NCBI GenBank assembly: GCA_033060915.1 | Contig: CM065394.1 | Location: forward strand, 18,871,501 to 18,935,500 | Length of the DNA: 64,000 nucleotides | Reading direction: 5' to 3' | From: Euryodendron excelsum | Taxonomy: Eukaryota; Streptophyta; Magnoliopsida; Ericales; Pentaphylacaceae | Shown here: in pieces, positions 1 to 13,129 of the stretch | How positions within the stretch are numbered: the first letter of the stretch is position 1 | How the letters are laid out: every line of letters starts with the position of its first letter | The notes under the pieces: model-generated | What the model saw: only the letters and a program-made list of their open reading frames with translations | Told to the model about the DNA's origin: nothing | Database searches by the model: none | Translations under genes and position numbers: made by a program

Positions 1-350
1 TGCAGTGTGTGTGTGAAATTTAAAAAAAAGGAAGAAATGACCCAACAACTCCCATTTATCATATCAATTCCATCCTGTCATTCATGGCAATTTGTATGGA
101 CAATAAAAATAAATGTGAACATGGTTTACCTACAAAATAAAATGCAAAAAGTCAGTACCTTGATGACAAACTTAATGTAAGATACAATGATTGAATGTGA
201 ATTGAATGCAAGTGATGACATTTTTTGAAAACAACTTTGAAAAGTTTGATTTTAAAAACTTTGAAGTGGATAGAATTGGACAAGTTAATCAAAGATCCTA
301 GGTGAGTGAAGGGTGAGAGGACATGATAATAGCCTAACCCTCTAAGCAAC
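1..350 (-). mobile_element. Leader of an Ogre-like LTR element (window edge)
   Basis: This stretch lies inside the primer-binding site of the minus-strand LTR element whose LTR begins at 369, so it should be the start of that element's untranslated leader. No coding sequence can be supported. The element runs off the left edge of the window, so its gag and pol are not visible. Confidence 0.5.
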
Positions 351-366
351 CCCAGTGGAGTCACCA
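351..366 (-). promoter_or_regulatory. Primer-binding site of the Ogre-like element
   Basis: Read on the minus strand the bases are TGGTGACTCCACTGGG, two bases inside the LTR end. This closely resembles the TGGCGACTCYRCTGGGG primer-binding site known from Ogre/Tat-type plant gypsy elements. It fixes the orientation: the LTR at 369-8151 is the 5' LTR of a minus-strand element. Confidence 0.6.
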
Positions 367-796
367 ACTGTCACCCCCCAATTTTTCGCACCTCGAGATA
401 TATGTGGAAAACATACATTACTCTCTCATTATAACTCATCCTCCTATAAGGGCAAGTGCGACTAGGTTTGAATTAGAAATTGACTTGAATAAGGGTTTTT
501 GGAATAAGGTTTAGAGTTGCGACTTAACTTTGTTAAGGTGAGTTAGGTCACGTAAAAGTAAGTAAAGTCTGAAGACACAAACTTAAGGTTTTTGAAAAGG
601 TTTCGGAAAAAATTCCTCTAGAGAGGACTTTCTAAAAAAAAAAAATAGGTTGTTTGACAACTTTTGGAAAGATTTAGCCCTTTTTTAAAAATAACTTTAT
701 TTTTTGTCTTTCGAAAACTGTGATTCTAGGTTCGGAGGTTAGTTATGTATAAGGAAGATGCACTAAACTATTACCCTACCTTACCCTTGCAGTACC

Positions 797-2730
797 TGTT
801 AAACCAGGTGGCAACCCAAAAGAGTGGGTGAATTGGGTTTATAATTAAAAATTAAAATTTAGAATAATCCAATACACTTAATTTCCAAGAGGTGAGATGC
901 AATAGAAAAGATATAAAATATTAATCTAGTTAAGTAATGAATAAGACAAGCTAAGATATGATCAATATGAGATTAGTACAAATGATTCAAGTGTGTGTGT
1001 GTCTCAAGTATATCAAGATTATATGTAAGGAAAATATTAAGCAAGATAAAAAAAAAAAAAAGAGAAAAGAGAAAAGATCAAACACAACGATTTAAAGTGG
1101 TTCGGTTGGCTCCTCTTATGCCAATCCTACGTCCACCTCCAAGGCTCCTTCCTTGGGCAAATCCACTATTCTTCAAATAGCTTTACACCACTAGCTTGTC
1201 CGGTTGCTAGCAAACCTTTACACCAAGTGTTTTGTTCCAAAAACACTCAAAAAATAACTCTTTGTTTTGCTCTCCAAAACAAAGCACCAAGAGGATCTTT
1301 TTCTCCAAGTGTTCCTCTCAATCACTCAAGAAATAAATCACAAGGGTTTAGCAACCCTTTTACAAATGATATAGGGGAGTTGAATCTTACAACAATAGAT
1401 ACAAAACTCTCAAAAGTTGAATAAAAGAATGAAGCTCAAAGATGAGATGGAATGAAGAAGTAAATCTCAAAACTTGAAGATCTTGATGAATATCACTTTG
1501 TATGCTCAATCTTTGTAATCTCTTATGTGTCATTGCTTCTCTTGTGTATCTCTATTTATAGAGAAAGAGTAGTGGATTATTTGTAGCTTAAAATCAACTT
1601 CTAGTCGTTGGAGAGGTTTGAACACATTTCTTCCCGTTTGAACAAAGTTGCTGCCAGTCAGGATTTGAATTTCAGATATGATTGCTTCTGTTCCTCCTCG
1701 ATTTTCTCCTTGATAACATTCGAATTTGAAAATGTCTATAAGAGACAAGTTGTAGATATGGGCGTCCTCGTTTCAAAATCTCAAGAATCATGTTGATCTA
1801 ACGGCTAGATCAAAAGTTATCATCAAAATACTCAAGCTGTCTCCCAGTTGGCATATTTGAATTTCTGCAGATTTGTCTTCACTTCCAGCTCAATTTTCTC
1901 CCTTATAACGTTTGAATTTGAAAATATCAATAAGATAAAAGTTGTAGTGATAGAAGTCATCTTTTCAAACCTGAAAGAATGATGTCTATCCAATGGTCAG
2001 ATCAGAAGTTATCATCAAAATACTCAAGTTGTCTCCCAATTGGCATATTTGAATTTCTGCAAAGTTGTCTTAACTTCCACCTCGATTTTCTTCCTCATGA
2101 CGTTTAAATTTGAACATGGCTATAAGATAAAAGTTGTAGCCCTGGAAGTAATCTTTTCAAATCAATAAAAATCATAGATATACAACGGTTAGATCAAAAG
2201 TAATGATAAAATTACTCGAGCTATCTCCCAGCTGTCATATTTTGAACTTCTACTGCAATGTGTCACATTCCAGCTCAGTTTTGTCCCATAAGACATTCTA
2301 TTCACGAAATCCTCATAAAATACCGTTTATAGGAATTTGAGTCTTATTTCCAATGCCACAAAAATCAGATCAATCCAATGGTTGGATCAAAAGTTATGTA
2401 TATAATATTGAAACTATCTCCAATGAGCTTTCTTATCATTATCTTTAAATTAGTCTTCTCCTTCATGCTATGCATTCCTTTTAAGTCCAAGACTAATAAT
2501 AATTTTAAAAAATATTAGATAATTAACCTTTAAAACATAAATAAAAATTAAGTGATATATCATTGAAATGCACAATATATTTAAACTTTTAAAATAAAAA
2601 ATCTTTAAAAATCTTAACTCATGCATCAAACTTATTTTATTATGAAATCTTGAGATTAACCAAATTTTAATCATTAAAACATTTATATTTATTATCATCA
2701 AAATCAATTAATGAAAACTTGAGGCTAACA
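797..2730. mobile_element. Solo LTR (non-coding), about 1.93 kb
   Basis: The unit starts TGTTAAACC and ends GGCTAACA, and is flanked by the exact 5-bp repeat GTACC at 792-796 and 2731-2735. TG...CA termini with a 5-bp duplication and no coding content fit a solo LTR. Near one end it has the 'ggcaacccaa...gggtgaattg' segment, and further in the 'gtggttcgg...cctacgtccacctcc' segment; both recur in the related insertion at 30957-32864. It is nested in the Ogre-like LTR and so is younger than it. Confidence 0.75.
1620..2410. repeat. About 192-bp tandem repeat, about four units
   Basis: The landmark 'caaaagttat(c)atcaaaatac' recurs at 1811, 2003, 2194 and 2388, giving a period of 191-194 bp. Each unit also holds a 'gtttgaatttgaaaat..ataaga' segment. 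The units are diverged. The array lies entirely inside the solo LTR at 797-2730. Confidence 0.75.
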
Positions 2731-2735
2731 GTACC

Positions 2736-5380
2736 AACGTGTCTTTTCACCCTAGGTTCACTCATTTAGAATCTGCAATTGTCCAATGTCCAATTATATC
2801 TACTTTGAAAAGAATTTTGGAAAGTGGTTTGTGTCATTACTTTAGGGATGATGTGATGCATGATATGCAAGTGTATGAAAAACATTTGGAAAGAGATTTT
2901 AAAAAAGGGAACTGAAATTTTGAAAAAAGTTGTGATCACACCCATGAGGGTTACCTACGTATCCCTTTGTTGGGAATCAGGTCAATCGTGGTTTGAACTC
3001 GGTCCGATTGAAAATAAACAATTTGAGGTCTTTAGAAAGTTTGACTTGAAAAGGGTTTCATTCGAACTTTGATTTGAAGATTTGAAATTGAATTTTGAAA
3101 TTATCTTGACTTGAATTGGGGTTTGAAAATCATCTTGGTTGAGACCTAAGACTTAGAAAAGAGTTGATGTTTCTTAACTCAAGGTTAGGGCTGAGCTAGG
3201 GTTTTGGTATCCTAGGATTTGGGATAACCTAGAGTTTAAACATGCACTTCAAAAGTTTGATTTTAGGAAAGTTCTATTTTAGGAAAGTTTTAAATTTGAA
3301 AAGGTTTGAATTTAGAAAGTTGAGTTTGAAAAGGTTTGACCTAGGTTTAAAGTAACTTGGGATTTAAGAAATCCTAGGACCTAGGGTTTATGCAATACAT
3401 TTGAATTGGGAAGATTGGATTTCAATGGAAAAATGAAAGTTTTACTTTTGAAAAGTTTTGAAATTAGGAAAAAATTTTATTTGACTTGAAATTGGAAAGC
3501 TTTAGTTTTAAAAATTTATCATTTTATGTGACTTTTAAATTAGAAAATCTATGATTTCATGTAAAAATGGTTTTGGAATCTATGATTTAATGCAAATAGA
3601 AAACCATGATTTTTGTGAGAAACCTAAGGTTTCCTAAATATAGAGTTTAGGGTTTTGACTTGGACTTCAAGACTCAAAGTTTTTTGAAAAGTAAATCTTT
3701 TAGAAGAACTTTTAGGAAGTGAATTTGCAAAACTATTTTAGAAATGTTTAAATATAGACTTTTGAAAGTCTTTTAAATGTTTCACTTTCCTAAAATGACT
3801 CTAATCATGAGAAGACTAGAATCATTCTAGGGTTGTGATTTTGAAAATAACTAGGGTTTGAAACCCTAATATGGACTTTGATGGTATCATTGAATATAAC
3901 ACTTTTCTAAAACAACCCTAACCATAACTAGAATCATCTTAGGGTTGTGATTTTGAAAACAAGTAGGGTTTGAAACCCTCAATATGGACCTTGATGGTTT
4001 CATTGAAAACACTTTTCTTAAACAGCCATAACCATGAAATGGCTAGAATCATCTTAGGGATGTGGCTTTGAAAACAACTCTTTTGGATGTAAGTTTTTAA
4101 GAAAGCTTTTGAATGTGATATTGAACGCAATGTATGAACATAACAACCACAATGTCATAGGGACATGAACATACAAGGTTAGGGGTCACTACATAACTAA
4201 GGGAGCCTGACCCACTTCATCTTATATTGAACTCGAAGAAAATCCCCAACATAGTGACTTCCTCCAAGGCCTTCCTAGGCATGAACCGAGAGATCCCTTG
4301 TTTCAAGCATGCAAGAAAAAGGGAGTAAAAGATGGGGGTTAAAATAAGAGAAAACCTAAGTGGGTTTGGAAGGAGAAGAAAGAGAGGGGAATTACATAAA
4401 AGTAAAAATAACCCTACCTTGTCTTCTTTTTACTTTGATATTTTAATGGTGGACTTCACTTGGACTTGTCTTCTTCTTTGTTTTACTTCTTTAATGGACC
4501 TTTTCAACTTACACTTGATGACTACTTTGAGAGCTTCAATAAGGCAGCATTTGATCTTCAAAGATGCTTGAAGGCTAAGGTTTCAATGTATGGATTGTAT
4601 GGAGGCTAGGGTTTGAAGGAGCTTTAGAGAATTAGGGTTTTGGGGGCAACTTGAAGTATGTTTTTAGAGAGGTATAGTTTTTGGAGCGATTTTTCAGATC
4701 TGGAATACACAAGGGTGGCCTGTATTTATAGGCAGCCAAATTTGGTTTGGAGACTATTCTAGTGGCCCTAGGCCAAATTTTGGCTTGGTGCCACCACTAA
4801 TAGTGTTAGCCTATTAGGAAAGTTGTTAGGGCAGCAAGAAACAGATCATTGACCCTTGGAACGCAAGGTAGAAGATTTAGGCGCCTATCCTAGGACTACC
4901 ATACAATTTTTGGCCTAACTTCACCAGAAGTGACTCCAAAATGTTCAGAAATGATCCGAAAGGTTGTGAGTAGCCAGACTCGGCTAAGATGGACAGGAAC
5001 CCTTAAAAGAATGCCTTTGAAGTAACTGGCTAAATAATCAGAGCCAGAGTAGATGAAGAGGCCAACTGGCCCATTAGGGGCAAAATTATCATTTGATCTG
5101 AGGAACACCAGGATCGACCCAAAGTGATCCATGAGAAAACTTGAAAGTTTGAAACACTACTAAGATTGCTCCGAGGGATTTTCGGTTTGATACGCAGAGC
5201 TGACGTGATTGGAAAAAGACAACCCATCAGGGGCAAAATGATCATTTCACACCAGGTTTACTAGAATGGACTTGGAATGATCCGAAAAGGTTTCGAAAGG
5301 TTGGGAATACTATTTAGAAGCATCCTTGAGAGGTAACTGGTTTGTTACCCATTGCTGGTATGGTTCTTGGAGGCAATTGG
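2736..5380. repeat. LTR body, low-complexity GTTTGAAA-rich tract
   Basis: This is the continuation of the Ogre-like LTR to the right of the nested solo LTR. Much of 3000-4150 is built from short, drifting variants of 'ttgaaaaggtttgaatttagaaag' and 'ctagggttttgaaa'. No gene is supported. Confidence 0.5.
3816..4115. repeat. About 113-bp direct repeat, three units
   Basis: The landmark 'ctagaatcat(t/c)tagggttgtg' recurs at 3816, 3928 and 4043. Each is followed by 'gattttgaaaa..agtagggtttgaaaccct' in the first two copies and a decayed version in the third. It lies within the Ogre-like LTR. Confidence 0.7.
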
Positions 5381-5384
5381 ATGT

Positions 5385-8151
5385 CTAGGGGCAAAATGAT
5401 TATTTTGACCAGATGCTCTCAGAATCAATCCGGAAGTGACTAGAAGGCACTATAATATGCTAGATTATCTTTGGGACAATCTTGAAAGGGTGAACTTACC
5501 ACTCTGAGGTCTTAGGTACCTTCTCGAGAAGCTCATCGGTGAGGCTCACTGGGGGCATTTGGTCATTTTTCACTAGAATGGGCCAGCAGGCACTGATGTT
5601 GACCCAGGTTTTGAGTGTTTTCATCACTCTGACGGTGTGTAATGAGTTGGTTTCCAAAGGTATCCCATTCTACAGTAAACGTGTCACGGCTAAGACGCGG
5701 GTTTGGTCCCGTGACACAAGGGGTTTGCTGACAATCCCGATGTCGACCTATTTGTGAGTGTTTCCGTCACTCTTATGATTGCGATATTTGTGAGTGTTTA
5801 TTTCAGGTGGTGTTTATTCTAAAGACTGCTTAATCTCGGGAAGCTGTTGGATGGTTTTACCGCTTAAGGGATTAACTTTCTCAAAAGACGTGCCAGATAG
5901 AGGACATTTGATGTTAGCGGGCTAGCAGGAGCCAAAAGTGAACTGCCCTACCTTCTCGGAAACTAAGGTTCCGTCCCAATCGCTAGTGTGAAGGGACTTT
6001 TCGTTCTGAGGGGTTTTGTCTTTTCTCAATAGATGTGCCATGCTGGATGGACTTATCGTATCAGGGTTTAACTTTATCAAAAGACGTGCCAGATTGAATT
6101 TGACTACATTTGACTAGAATTGAAACTAGAATTGAGGTTAAAATACAAACTTTTTGTCTTTAAAAAGACGTGTCAACTGGAATTGGACCGAGCAATGCCT
6201 TAAGGGCATTTTCATTTTGCCTCTATTGAGCCTAGCAGGCCTGCGAAGCAGTTGATTAACTGGATTGAGTATGGAAAGCCAGTTTGGGCTTGAATGTGTC
6301 TGTGTCAGTTTGAATATAAGTTCGGTCGGGTTGAAGATTGCTAAGCGGGCAAAAAATTGGATGCTTACACTTAAGAGAGCAAAGTTTTTGAAAACCACTC
6401 AAGAGAGGGTTGTTTTGAAAACCACTTTAACACATTAAAACCACTCAAGTGAACATAATTTATATGGTTGATTTTTTAAAACCACCCAAGTGAAGGTTGC
6501 CCTGGAATTATCCAAAAAAATTGGACACATTAGCAATGTTCTCCTATAGTTTCCCTTGAACTTAGTGCCCTTTGGTAGATTCGGATGATTCAGGTTGATG
6601 GAGGTATTGCCTCAGTAAGCGAGCTTAAAAATAAGCTTTTTGGAAGCAGTTACAAGACGCTTGCTTGGTTTCCTGAAATGGCCGTCTTTGATCCATGCGA
6701 TTGCGGCCTCCAGGAAGCGATCTTTTTTATTGAACCGTACTAATAGAAAGCCCTGTAGAAAGGCTTTTGAGAATTCTCTAATTTATGCATTTTTCTATCT
6801 ATTCAATAGTGTGTTATAATTAGCAAATCAGAATTTGAAACTAGAAATGGGAAGCAACTTTTATACGCTTCCTAAGTTTTCGAAAGTTCTCTACTTTGAG
6901 CCATTTGATCACGACCTTCGGTTGATGTTATTGACTACCGAACTGTACAGAGGGAAAGCCTATCACCTAGGCTTCTGGGAATTCCCTAATCATTTGACGT
7001 GCATTATAATTAGGGAAGTAAAGGATAAGTTAGCTTTAGAGAAGCGTATGTGACATGCTTCTCGAAGTTCTTGTTGATTAAAATGTGCTTCGAGTCAAGG
7101 AACTCACTTGGAAATATTAGGAACCCTCTTCAAATTGTCTCGATGGGGACCAGCTTAATTCCCAAAACCAATGTGGTCTTGAAAATGTGGTTGGGCACAT
7201 AGGAGCAAAATAATCATTTTGACAAGGGCTTCCAAGAATAAGACCAAGCTGGACTTTATTTGACCATTAGGGTGTGCCTTACCAGGCTGGACTTTATACG
7301 ACTTTGAGGGACGTGTACTTCCTGAGGAGCATGTCGGGATACCTAGGGCAAAATAATCATTTTAACCGAGATTCTCCAAAATAAGACCGAATTTGGCTCT
7401 AATGGCATATCAAACATGCCAGACTGCTAGAAATAGTGTTGATGGTGGTCTTACTGTCATGAGGAATTAGTGCTTTCTTGAAAGACATGTCAATTTACCT
7501 AGGGAAAAAAATGAACATTTTTTTACCATTCGGTGCTAGTGGCCACCGGTGTTAACTTGGGTTTTATCAATGTTTTTGTCACTCTGACAGTTGTGACGAG
7601 TTGGTTTTTGAAGACATCTTGTCCTGGGTAAACGTGCCACGACCAAGGAGCATGGTCAGTCTGTTCAGACTGGGTTGTTTGCGATATGCCCATGTTGACT
7701 TGTTTACGAATGTTTGTAACACTCTGACGGTTTGATAGTTTGTGAGTGATTCCGTCACTACAGCGGTTTTGGTGATTGGCTTTGGGAATCTTTTAATCCC
7801 TAGGAGGCTGCTTGATGCCTAGGGCATAAGGGACAGTCTATGTCGGCAGGCTAGTAAGTGCCGGAAGTGAACCTCGCAAGGTTTGTGAGTGTTTCCATCA
7901 CTCTGATGGTATTAGCGATTTGTTTGACCGTCTGGTCTCGAAAAGCTGCTTGGAATGCCTAAAGGTGCAAATGAATGCCTATGTGCATTTTGGTCATTTT
8001 AACTCTTGAATGGCCATATGGGCCCAGAAGCGATTGTTTTGTTATTAAAAGGTTGATTTGATCTTTGGTAGACGATCTGGGGCCTAATAGCATTTTGAAG
8101 TTTTACTTTTGGACCGAAAATTATCGAGCAGGCAAAAATGGGGTGTTTACA
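5385..8151. repeat. Internal duplication in the LTR (5385-6370 and 7340-8151)
   Basis: Two segments about 2 kb apart share an ordered series of landmarks: a 'gggcaaaatgatcatttt' motif, 'tgttgacccaggttttgagtgtttt.atcactctgacggt', 'gagttggttt', 'taaacgtg(t/c)cacg', and finally 'gcgggcaaaaaattggatgcttaca' or 'gagcaggcaaaaatggggtgtttaca'. They are clearly related but diverged. Either the LTR carries a duplicated U3 region, or two related LTR ends lie in tandem. Confidence 0.55.
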
Positions 8152-9371
8152 TACAGCATATATATAGTAGTCAAGTGTTCTATTGTTAATTGCAAAATAA
8201 AAATTAGTTATGACTAATGGTTGCTCTCTAAATTAATTTTCTAGCTACGCCACTGGTCGAGCTGATCCTTCGATTCTGTCTCGTCAAGGTCTATTCCTAC
8301 TTCTTTTACTTCCAACAATTTTCTACTCTTTCCATGAAAATGTAATGTTGTGATCATATTAGGGTTTAGCATCCTTCTTAATTTGTTCTACTATTTCGGA
8401 CACTGGAAAAATAACAAAAGATACAGAACTCAAAAATTCTTTTTTATTTTTCTATTAGTTTATTTTTTCCTACCTTTTCTGTAAAGCCAAATAAGAAAAT
8501 GTAGTAAAGGAAAAGAAATTAGAGTTTTGAATCTTATTGCTCCAGAGAGACTAAATTAACTGTTGTGGTCAGTAGAACTCGGAGTTGAATTCTATCGAAG
8601 TGATTTATACTGTATAGTAAAAGTTAAATAAAGATCCATAGTCTTTTTTTATCTTCATTTTCCTGGCAAACAGACAATTGATTACTTGGTCATCTTGATT
8701 TTTCTTACAACCATGTAAATATTTCGATCCATGGCGATGCAATATTCTAACGTTCCTAGTGAAAACCAAAAAAAAAAACCTTTCATCTTTTAGCGCTACA
8801 TATAGTTGACTACAGATTTTATTTAGGAAAAAATTCAATTTAACTGAAACTTTAGAGTTCACAATAGTGCTGAGTGTATCCATTTGAATGATTTGCCTAT
8901 ATATCCGAGTCAAAAATAATTCTAGACTAGAATCAAATTTACCGTAGTTCAAAAAAATAGTATTTAATTATTAGTGAATTTGATTTTGAATTAGATAGAT
9001 TAATTGGAGTATTTAACTAGTTCACAGAAGTTGTGATTGTACCCAATTTAAAAGAGTCGCCAATGTTTTGGAGTTGGGATTGTAATCCGAACTGGAAACA
9101 ACTCTTTATCACATATTTTTGTGTCATTTTTATTGCACTGTCCAATAAGTAAGCGAAACATTTTAACTAGCCTCAACAGTTGGGGCTTACAGTGGTATGA
9201 ATTTTGAGGCCTCAAACATTTGAAATTTTTGGGACTTAAAAGTCCACTAATTGAGTCTTTATTGGGTTGTAAAGTTAAGATCGTGATACTTTGAAAGTAT
9301 TTCAGTGGGTTGCAAATTTTAATGGGCCACAGTCAATTTTTTTAAGTCCTATAAATTATCAACTGTCTCTT
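8152..9371. other. AT-rich stretch, no gene seen
   Basis: Between the LTR end and the LINE 3' end I find no supported gene. A 115-codon minus-strand open frame at 8605-8952 has no recognisable domain and AT-driven composition. A 10-bp direct repeat ACTGTCTCTT at 9362-9371 and 9391-9400 brackets a short T-run; this could mark the 3' end of the minus-strand LINE, but it is short. Confidence 0.4.
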
Positions 9372-11267
9372 CTCTTTTTTTTTTGGTGCGACTGTCTCTT
9401 ATTTCTTACTCAGCATTTCGTCAACAAAAAAAAAAAAAAAAAAGTGCATATTTCTTTTAACTTTTTCTAGTTTTTTAATCCAAAAACAGAAACTTATAAC
9501 AGAGAAGCGAAGTGCTGTGTTTGCAGATTAGTTACAAAAGGAGGGGAAGAGACTCCTATAGAATCTGACAAAACAAAGTGATGAAAAGCACTTGGGAGTC
9601 TTGACAAAAGCTTAATCATATTGGAGGTTGTTTGCTACAAAAGTAGTCAAAGCATCTGCAACTCAATTTGCTTCGTGGTAGCAAGTCTTAATGTGAAGCT
9701 GCTGGAAGAGAGGCACCAGCTGTAGGCAGTCCTGAAGTAATAGGGTTAGTCGAGTCGTCGTTGTCTTCTTCCTGCACAAGGTGTGGTAAATACAAGTAGA
9801 ACCAGTCTCAACAAGAAGGTGATAAATATTATTCATCAGGGCAAGCTGGAGTCCCTGACGGAGAACCCATAATTCAGCATTGGAGTTTGTATTGTAGCCT
9901 ACATTCAAAGCAAAAGCAGCAATAACATCCGCATTAGAATATCTAACAAATCCACCAGCTCTTGCCCGCCCCAGATTAAAAGGAGCAGCACCATCTATAC
10001 GAAGCTTGAACATAGAGGGAGGTGGTTTTTTCCAATAGACCTGAATCAGCGTCGATTTCCGAGCACCCATCGTCGAAGTGAATTGGGATATAGATAAATC
10101 TACCAAAGCTTGAACAGATCGAAGAGTGGAAGGTAGGTGAAAGGCTTTACGATTAAAAAGAGATTCATTTCCACACTTCATATAGCCCAAAATGTATAAG
10201 GTATCAATGTCAATACTTTAGAGAATGGAAACTAATGAGGTGCATGTTTAAGAAACACCAACAGATTTGAGATGTTTTCCAAAGAGCAACGCTTGAGAGG
10301 TGTTCTTAGAAAATCCCAAGTGGGGCAAGAGAAGAAGATGTGATTGATATCTTCCGGGCAATGTCCACAGACATGGATAGAAGCACAAGGGATGATGTTC
10401 CTGTGAGATAAGAGGGCAGCAGTGGGAAAAGCATTAAGACAAAAAAAACAGAAAAAAAGCCAAACAAAAACTTTTAATCGGGGCGGAATTGGTAAAGTCC
10501 ATATGATAGACCAAGGAAGAGCATGTAGCATTGGTGGAGACGTTTGCAACAATAGCCATTGATAGGTTTCTTCAATAGTAAAGGACCCATCCCTTCCAGG
10601 ACCCCAAACACGCTGTTCAGGTTGAGAACCCAGAGGAATAGGTACCCCAAGAATATGTTGAAGAATTAAAGGAGGAAGATAATGTTGGAGACTTGAAAGA
10701 TTCCAAGATGGCCCCAGAGAACCATACTAGATAAGAAAGGCAGAGCATTGGGAATAAGAGTTAAGATGAAATCTTGCAGGAGAAAAGGGCCTGCCCATTG
10801 ATCATACCAAACAGACACCGACAACCCATTCCTAATACTCCACACTATACCTTGCTTGAAGATATCCAAGAGAGCAAAGAGGCCACGCCATACCCAGCTA
10901 GAAGAAGATTTATATTTGGCTTCCAAGATAGTACATGGGTGAAAATATTTGGCCATGACAATCTCTACCCAGAGATTTTTTGGATAAGTGAATAGCTTCC
11001 AACGTAACTTGAATCTAGCTGCATTAAGATCACGAAACCCAAATCCACCAAATTCTTTTGGCATGCAAAGAGTAGACCACTTTAGCAAAGGACCACGATT
11101 TTGAGTTGTAGAATGGTTCCAGAAAAATCTCCGGGAGTGCGTTTTAATAATTTTCATAGTGGAAAGAGGAATTTTGTATCAGGCCAAGGCATAAGCAGGA
11201 ATGGCATCAAGAGTGTGATTGACAAGAGTAGCACGGCCTGCATAAGACAAGAATTTTGTATACCAGG
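9372..11267 (-). pseudogene. LINE-1, 3' half: RT C-terminus, zf-RVT, RNase H
   Basis: This is the 3' part of a plant L1-type LINE ORF2. In order on the minus strand: the RT C-terminal region (about 11267-10666) with the 'LSYAGRATLVN' type motif and a 'GGFGFRDLNAARFKLRWK' segment; a zf-RVT region (10552-10232) with CGHCPEDINHIFFSCPTW; and a plant-type RNase H (10190-9663) with 'LRIDGAAPFNLGRARAGGF' and a degraded 'HEAN.VAD' end. Frameshifts (for example near 11160) and stops break it. The frame stops abruptly at 11267 where the gypsy A LTR starts. The missing upstream RT portion reappears in the same orientation at 42724-42409. Confidence 0.85.
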
Positions 11268-12099
11268 TGTAACACACAAATTTAGAGTCCAAAATTCGAG
11301 ATTAGAAAATGTAGCAACAAATGAATTTTTATATATATTTGAGAGAGTGGAGTACAATCTCTGTTACAATTTTTAATGAAAGAAATAATCTTCTAATTCT
11401 TCATTTCGATGTAGATTCGAGGGTTTACAGCTTGATCTCAAATCTGGATAGTAAGGCCTTCTTTTATCTTGAACAAAGAGGATACTTGAATGAGAGAGTC
11501 CTTCAGGCTTTTTAAAAGCTTTAATCCGCCAAAACTCTAGTGTCTTCAAATTTATTCCCCTTTTCACTAGGTGGTCATTTCTATTTACAGGAAATGATGA
11601 AAAGTCTCATGATAGCTTTGTACTTATTTAAGATAATTATCACTATTTATATTAAAGATAATAATAAATAAAGATAATCAATCTTTTAAAATAATTATAT
11701 CTATTTATCTCCAAAATACATAATGATAATCAATCTTTTGAGATAACTATCTCTATTTATTAATAAATAAAGATAATCAATTGTTTGAAATAATTATCTC
11801 TATTTACTGATAAATAGAGATAATTAATACTTTATTTGAAAGATAATCAATGACACATGTCTAATTTTAATTGGAAGATTTTTTTTTTCTTGTGGGCCCC
11901 ACATAACAAATGGCATAATTTAATTAGCCAAAGACTTAATTGCATCAATTTGACAAATGAGGGCATTGGATTTGCCAATCAATATAATTTTGAATCTCAC
12001 GAGACACGTAGCAATAGTTAATTGGCCAACTTGTACGGATACTAACACCTTCAATTAACAGGTGTCAATTTTTGATTGGCCAAAATTTACTCATCTAAA
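11268..12099 (-). repeat. 3' LTR of gypsy A
   Basis: On the plus strand it starts TGTAACACACAAATTT and ends near 'ttactcatctaaa'. It aligns through its whole length with 35551-36386, including the 'gtagcaacaaatgaattttt' block and several 'ataaagataatcaat' repeats. One terminal base pair is mutated (CA end reads AA). Its left side abuts the LINE-1 coding sequence and its right side leads into the element. Confidence 0.8.
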
Positions 12100-13124
12100 A
12101 ATATTCCCTGGAAGCCTAATCACGTGCACATTGCAATAGTATGAAAAGTGAGCGGGTCTCAAAAATTAAATCATTTGTAGTCGGCTTAATTTTTTGCACA
12201 ATTTTTATCGTCAATTTTTTTTAATGCAAATCTGCATGAGAAAAAAAAGTCGTGGCAGTTTTAATTTGCCGGAGCTTTTCAACCGAACCTCGATTTGCGG
12301 AAATTGCATGAGATTGAAATTTGTCTTCAACACTGAAGTGACTTGCGGTTTCCAAATGTAAACAAAAAAGAAGTTATCAGAATAATAAGAGGATAAGCAC
12401 TATCAAAGATCAGATTGATCAGAACCTATCAGGAGAGTAAAAGAATTAGAACTTCATAAGAAATTGCAATCATAGTCACAATAGGACTAATGTTTCACTG
12501 TCTATAAAAGAATTAAAGCTTTCCAGATTCTACACAATTGATTCGGTGATCCAACAACATGGCAAGCAGTAATAATTTGGATTAGAGCAATCAGCAAAGT
12601 TTGGACTCCTCAATGCCTAAGTGATAGACTTTATTGCGCATAAGAGTTCTAGGAGTAGGGAATATTACTCTAAATTAAGAGCTCTAGCAGTAGATTTTTT
12701 TCACAGTTACAAGTTGCTGCAGATCGAAAAGTAGCAGGAAGTGAGCCCTCTGGTCGGTTTCTTTAATCTCTCTTCTTTATTTATATTGCATTGCTATTCA
12801 CCCCTCTGCTTATTGTACGCATCACATCCTTCACATATCATGAATTCCTTTTGTCGCCATATGTTGCTTTTGTAACACGTGGGGTGACATCCATCATATA
12901 GCGTAGAACTATTCTGTCAAACATGAATAGCCTCCTTCATTGTCGCACACAATCACATTATCATGTGCCAAAGAAACAATTTCCTTCAAGTCCGCATGAT
13001 CTCTGACGCAACCTTTATTCATTATTCAATGCATAATATCACACATAGAAATGTGATATAATGTTCTTTTGAAAGAACAAGTCTCTGCTGCCCATGTGAC
13101 TTGCAAACAAAAGCACCTTTTTTC
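12100..13124. other. Non-coding 3' region of gypsy A
   Basis: This lies between the 3' LTR and the copia insertion. There is no open frame of note. A TATAAAAG box-like sequence sits at about 12503, followed by 'gtgagccctctggtc...gcatcaca', which could be the remnant of another small LTR. I cannot define its ends. Confidence 0.35.
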
Positions 13125-13129
13125 TCATG

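Larger units (their letters stand above)
369..8151 (-). mobile_element. Very long Ogre-like LTR, interrupted by a solo LTR
   Basis: On the minus strand the unit starts TGTAAACACCCCATTTTTGCC at 8151 and ends GGGGGGTGACA at 369, directly followed by a primer-binding site. Removing the nested insertion at 797-2730 leaves about 5.8 kb, the size known for Ogre-type LTRs. No coding capacity was found. A second LTR-start-like sequence (TGTAAGCATCC on the minus strand) lies at 6370, and the sequence before it is related to that before 8151. The right part may therefore be a duplicated or second LTR piece. No matching 5-bp target duplication can be confirmed because the other end lies outside the window. 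Confidence 0.55.

Noticed and set aside
8605..8952. 115-codon minus-strand open frame
   Set aside because: No recognisable domain and AT-driven composition, with no gene context. Treated as chance.
9424..9443. Poly-A run as tail of the LINE at 9372-11267
   Set aside because: It is A on the plus strand, but that LINE is on the minus strand and its tail would appear as a T-run. The T-run at about 9374 is the better candidate.
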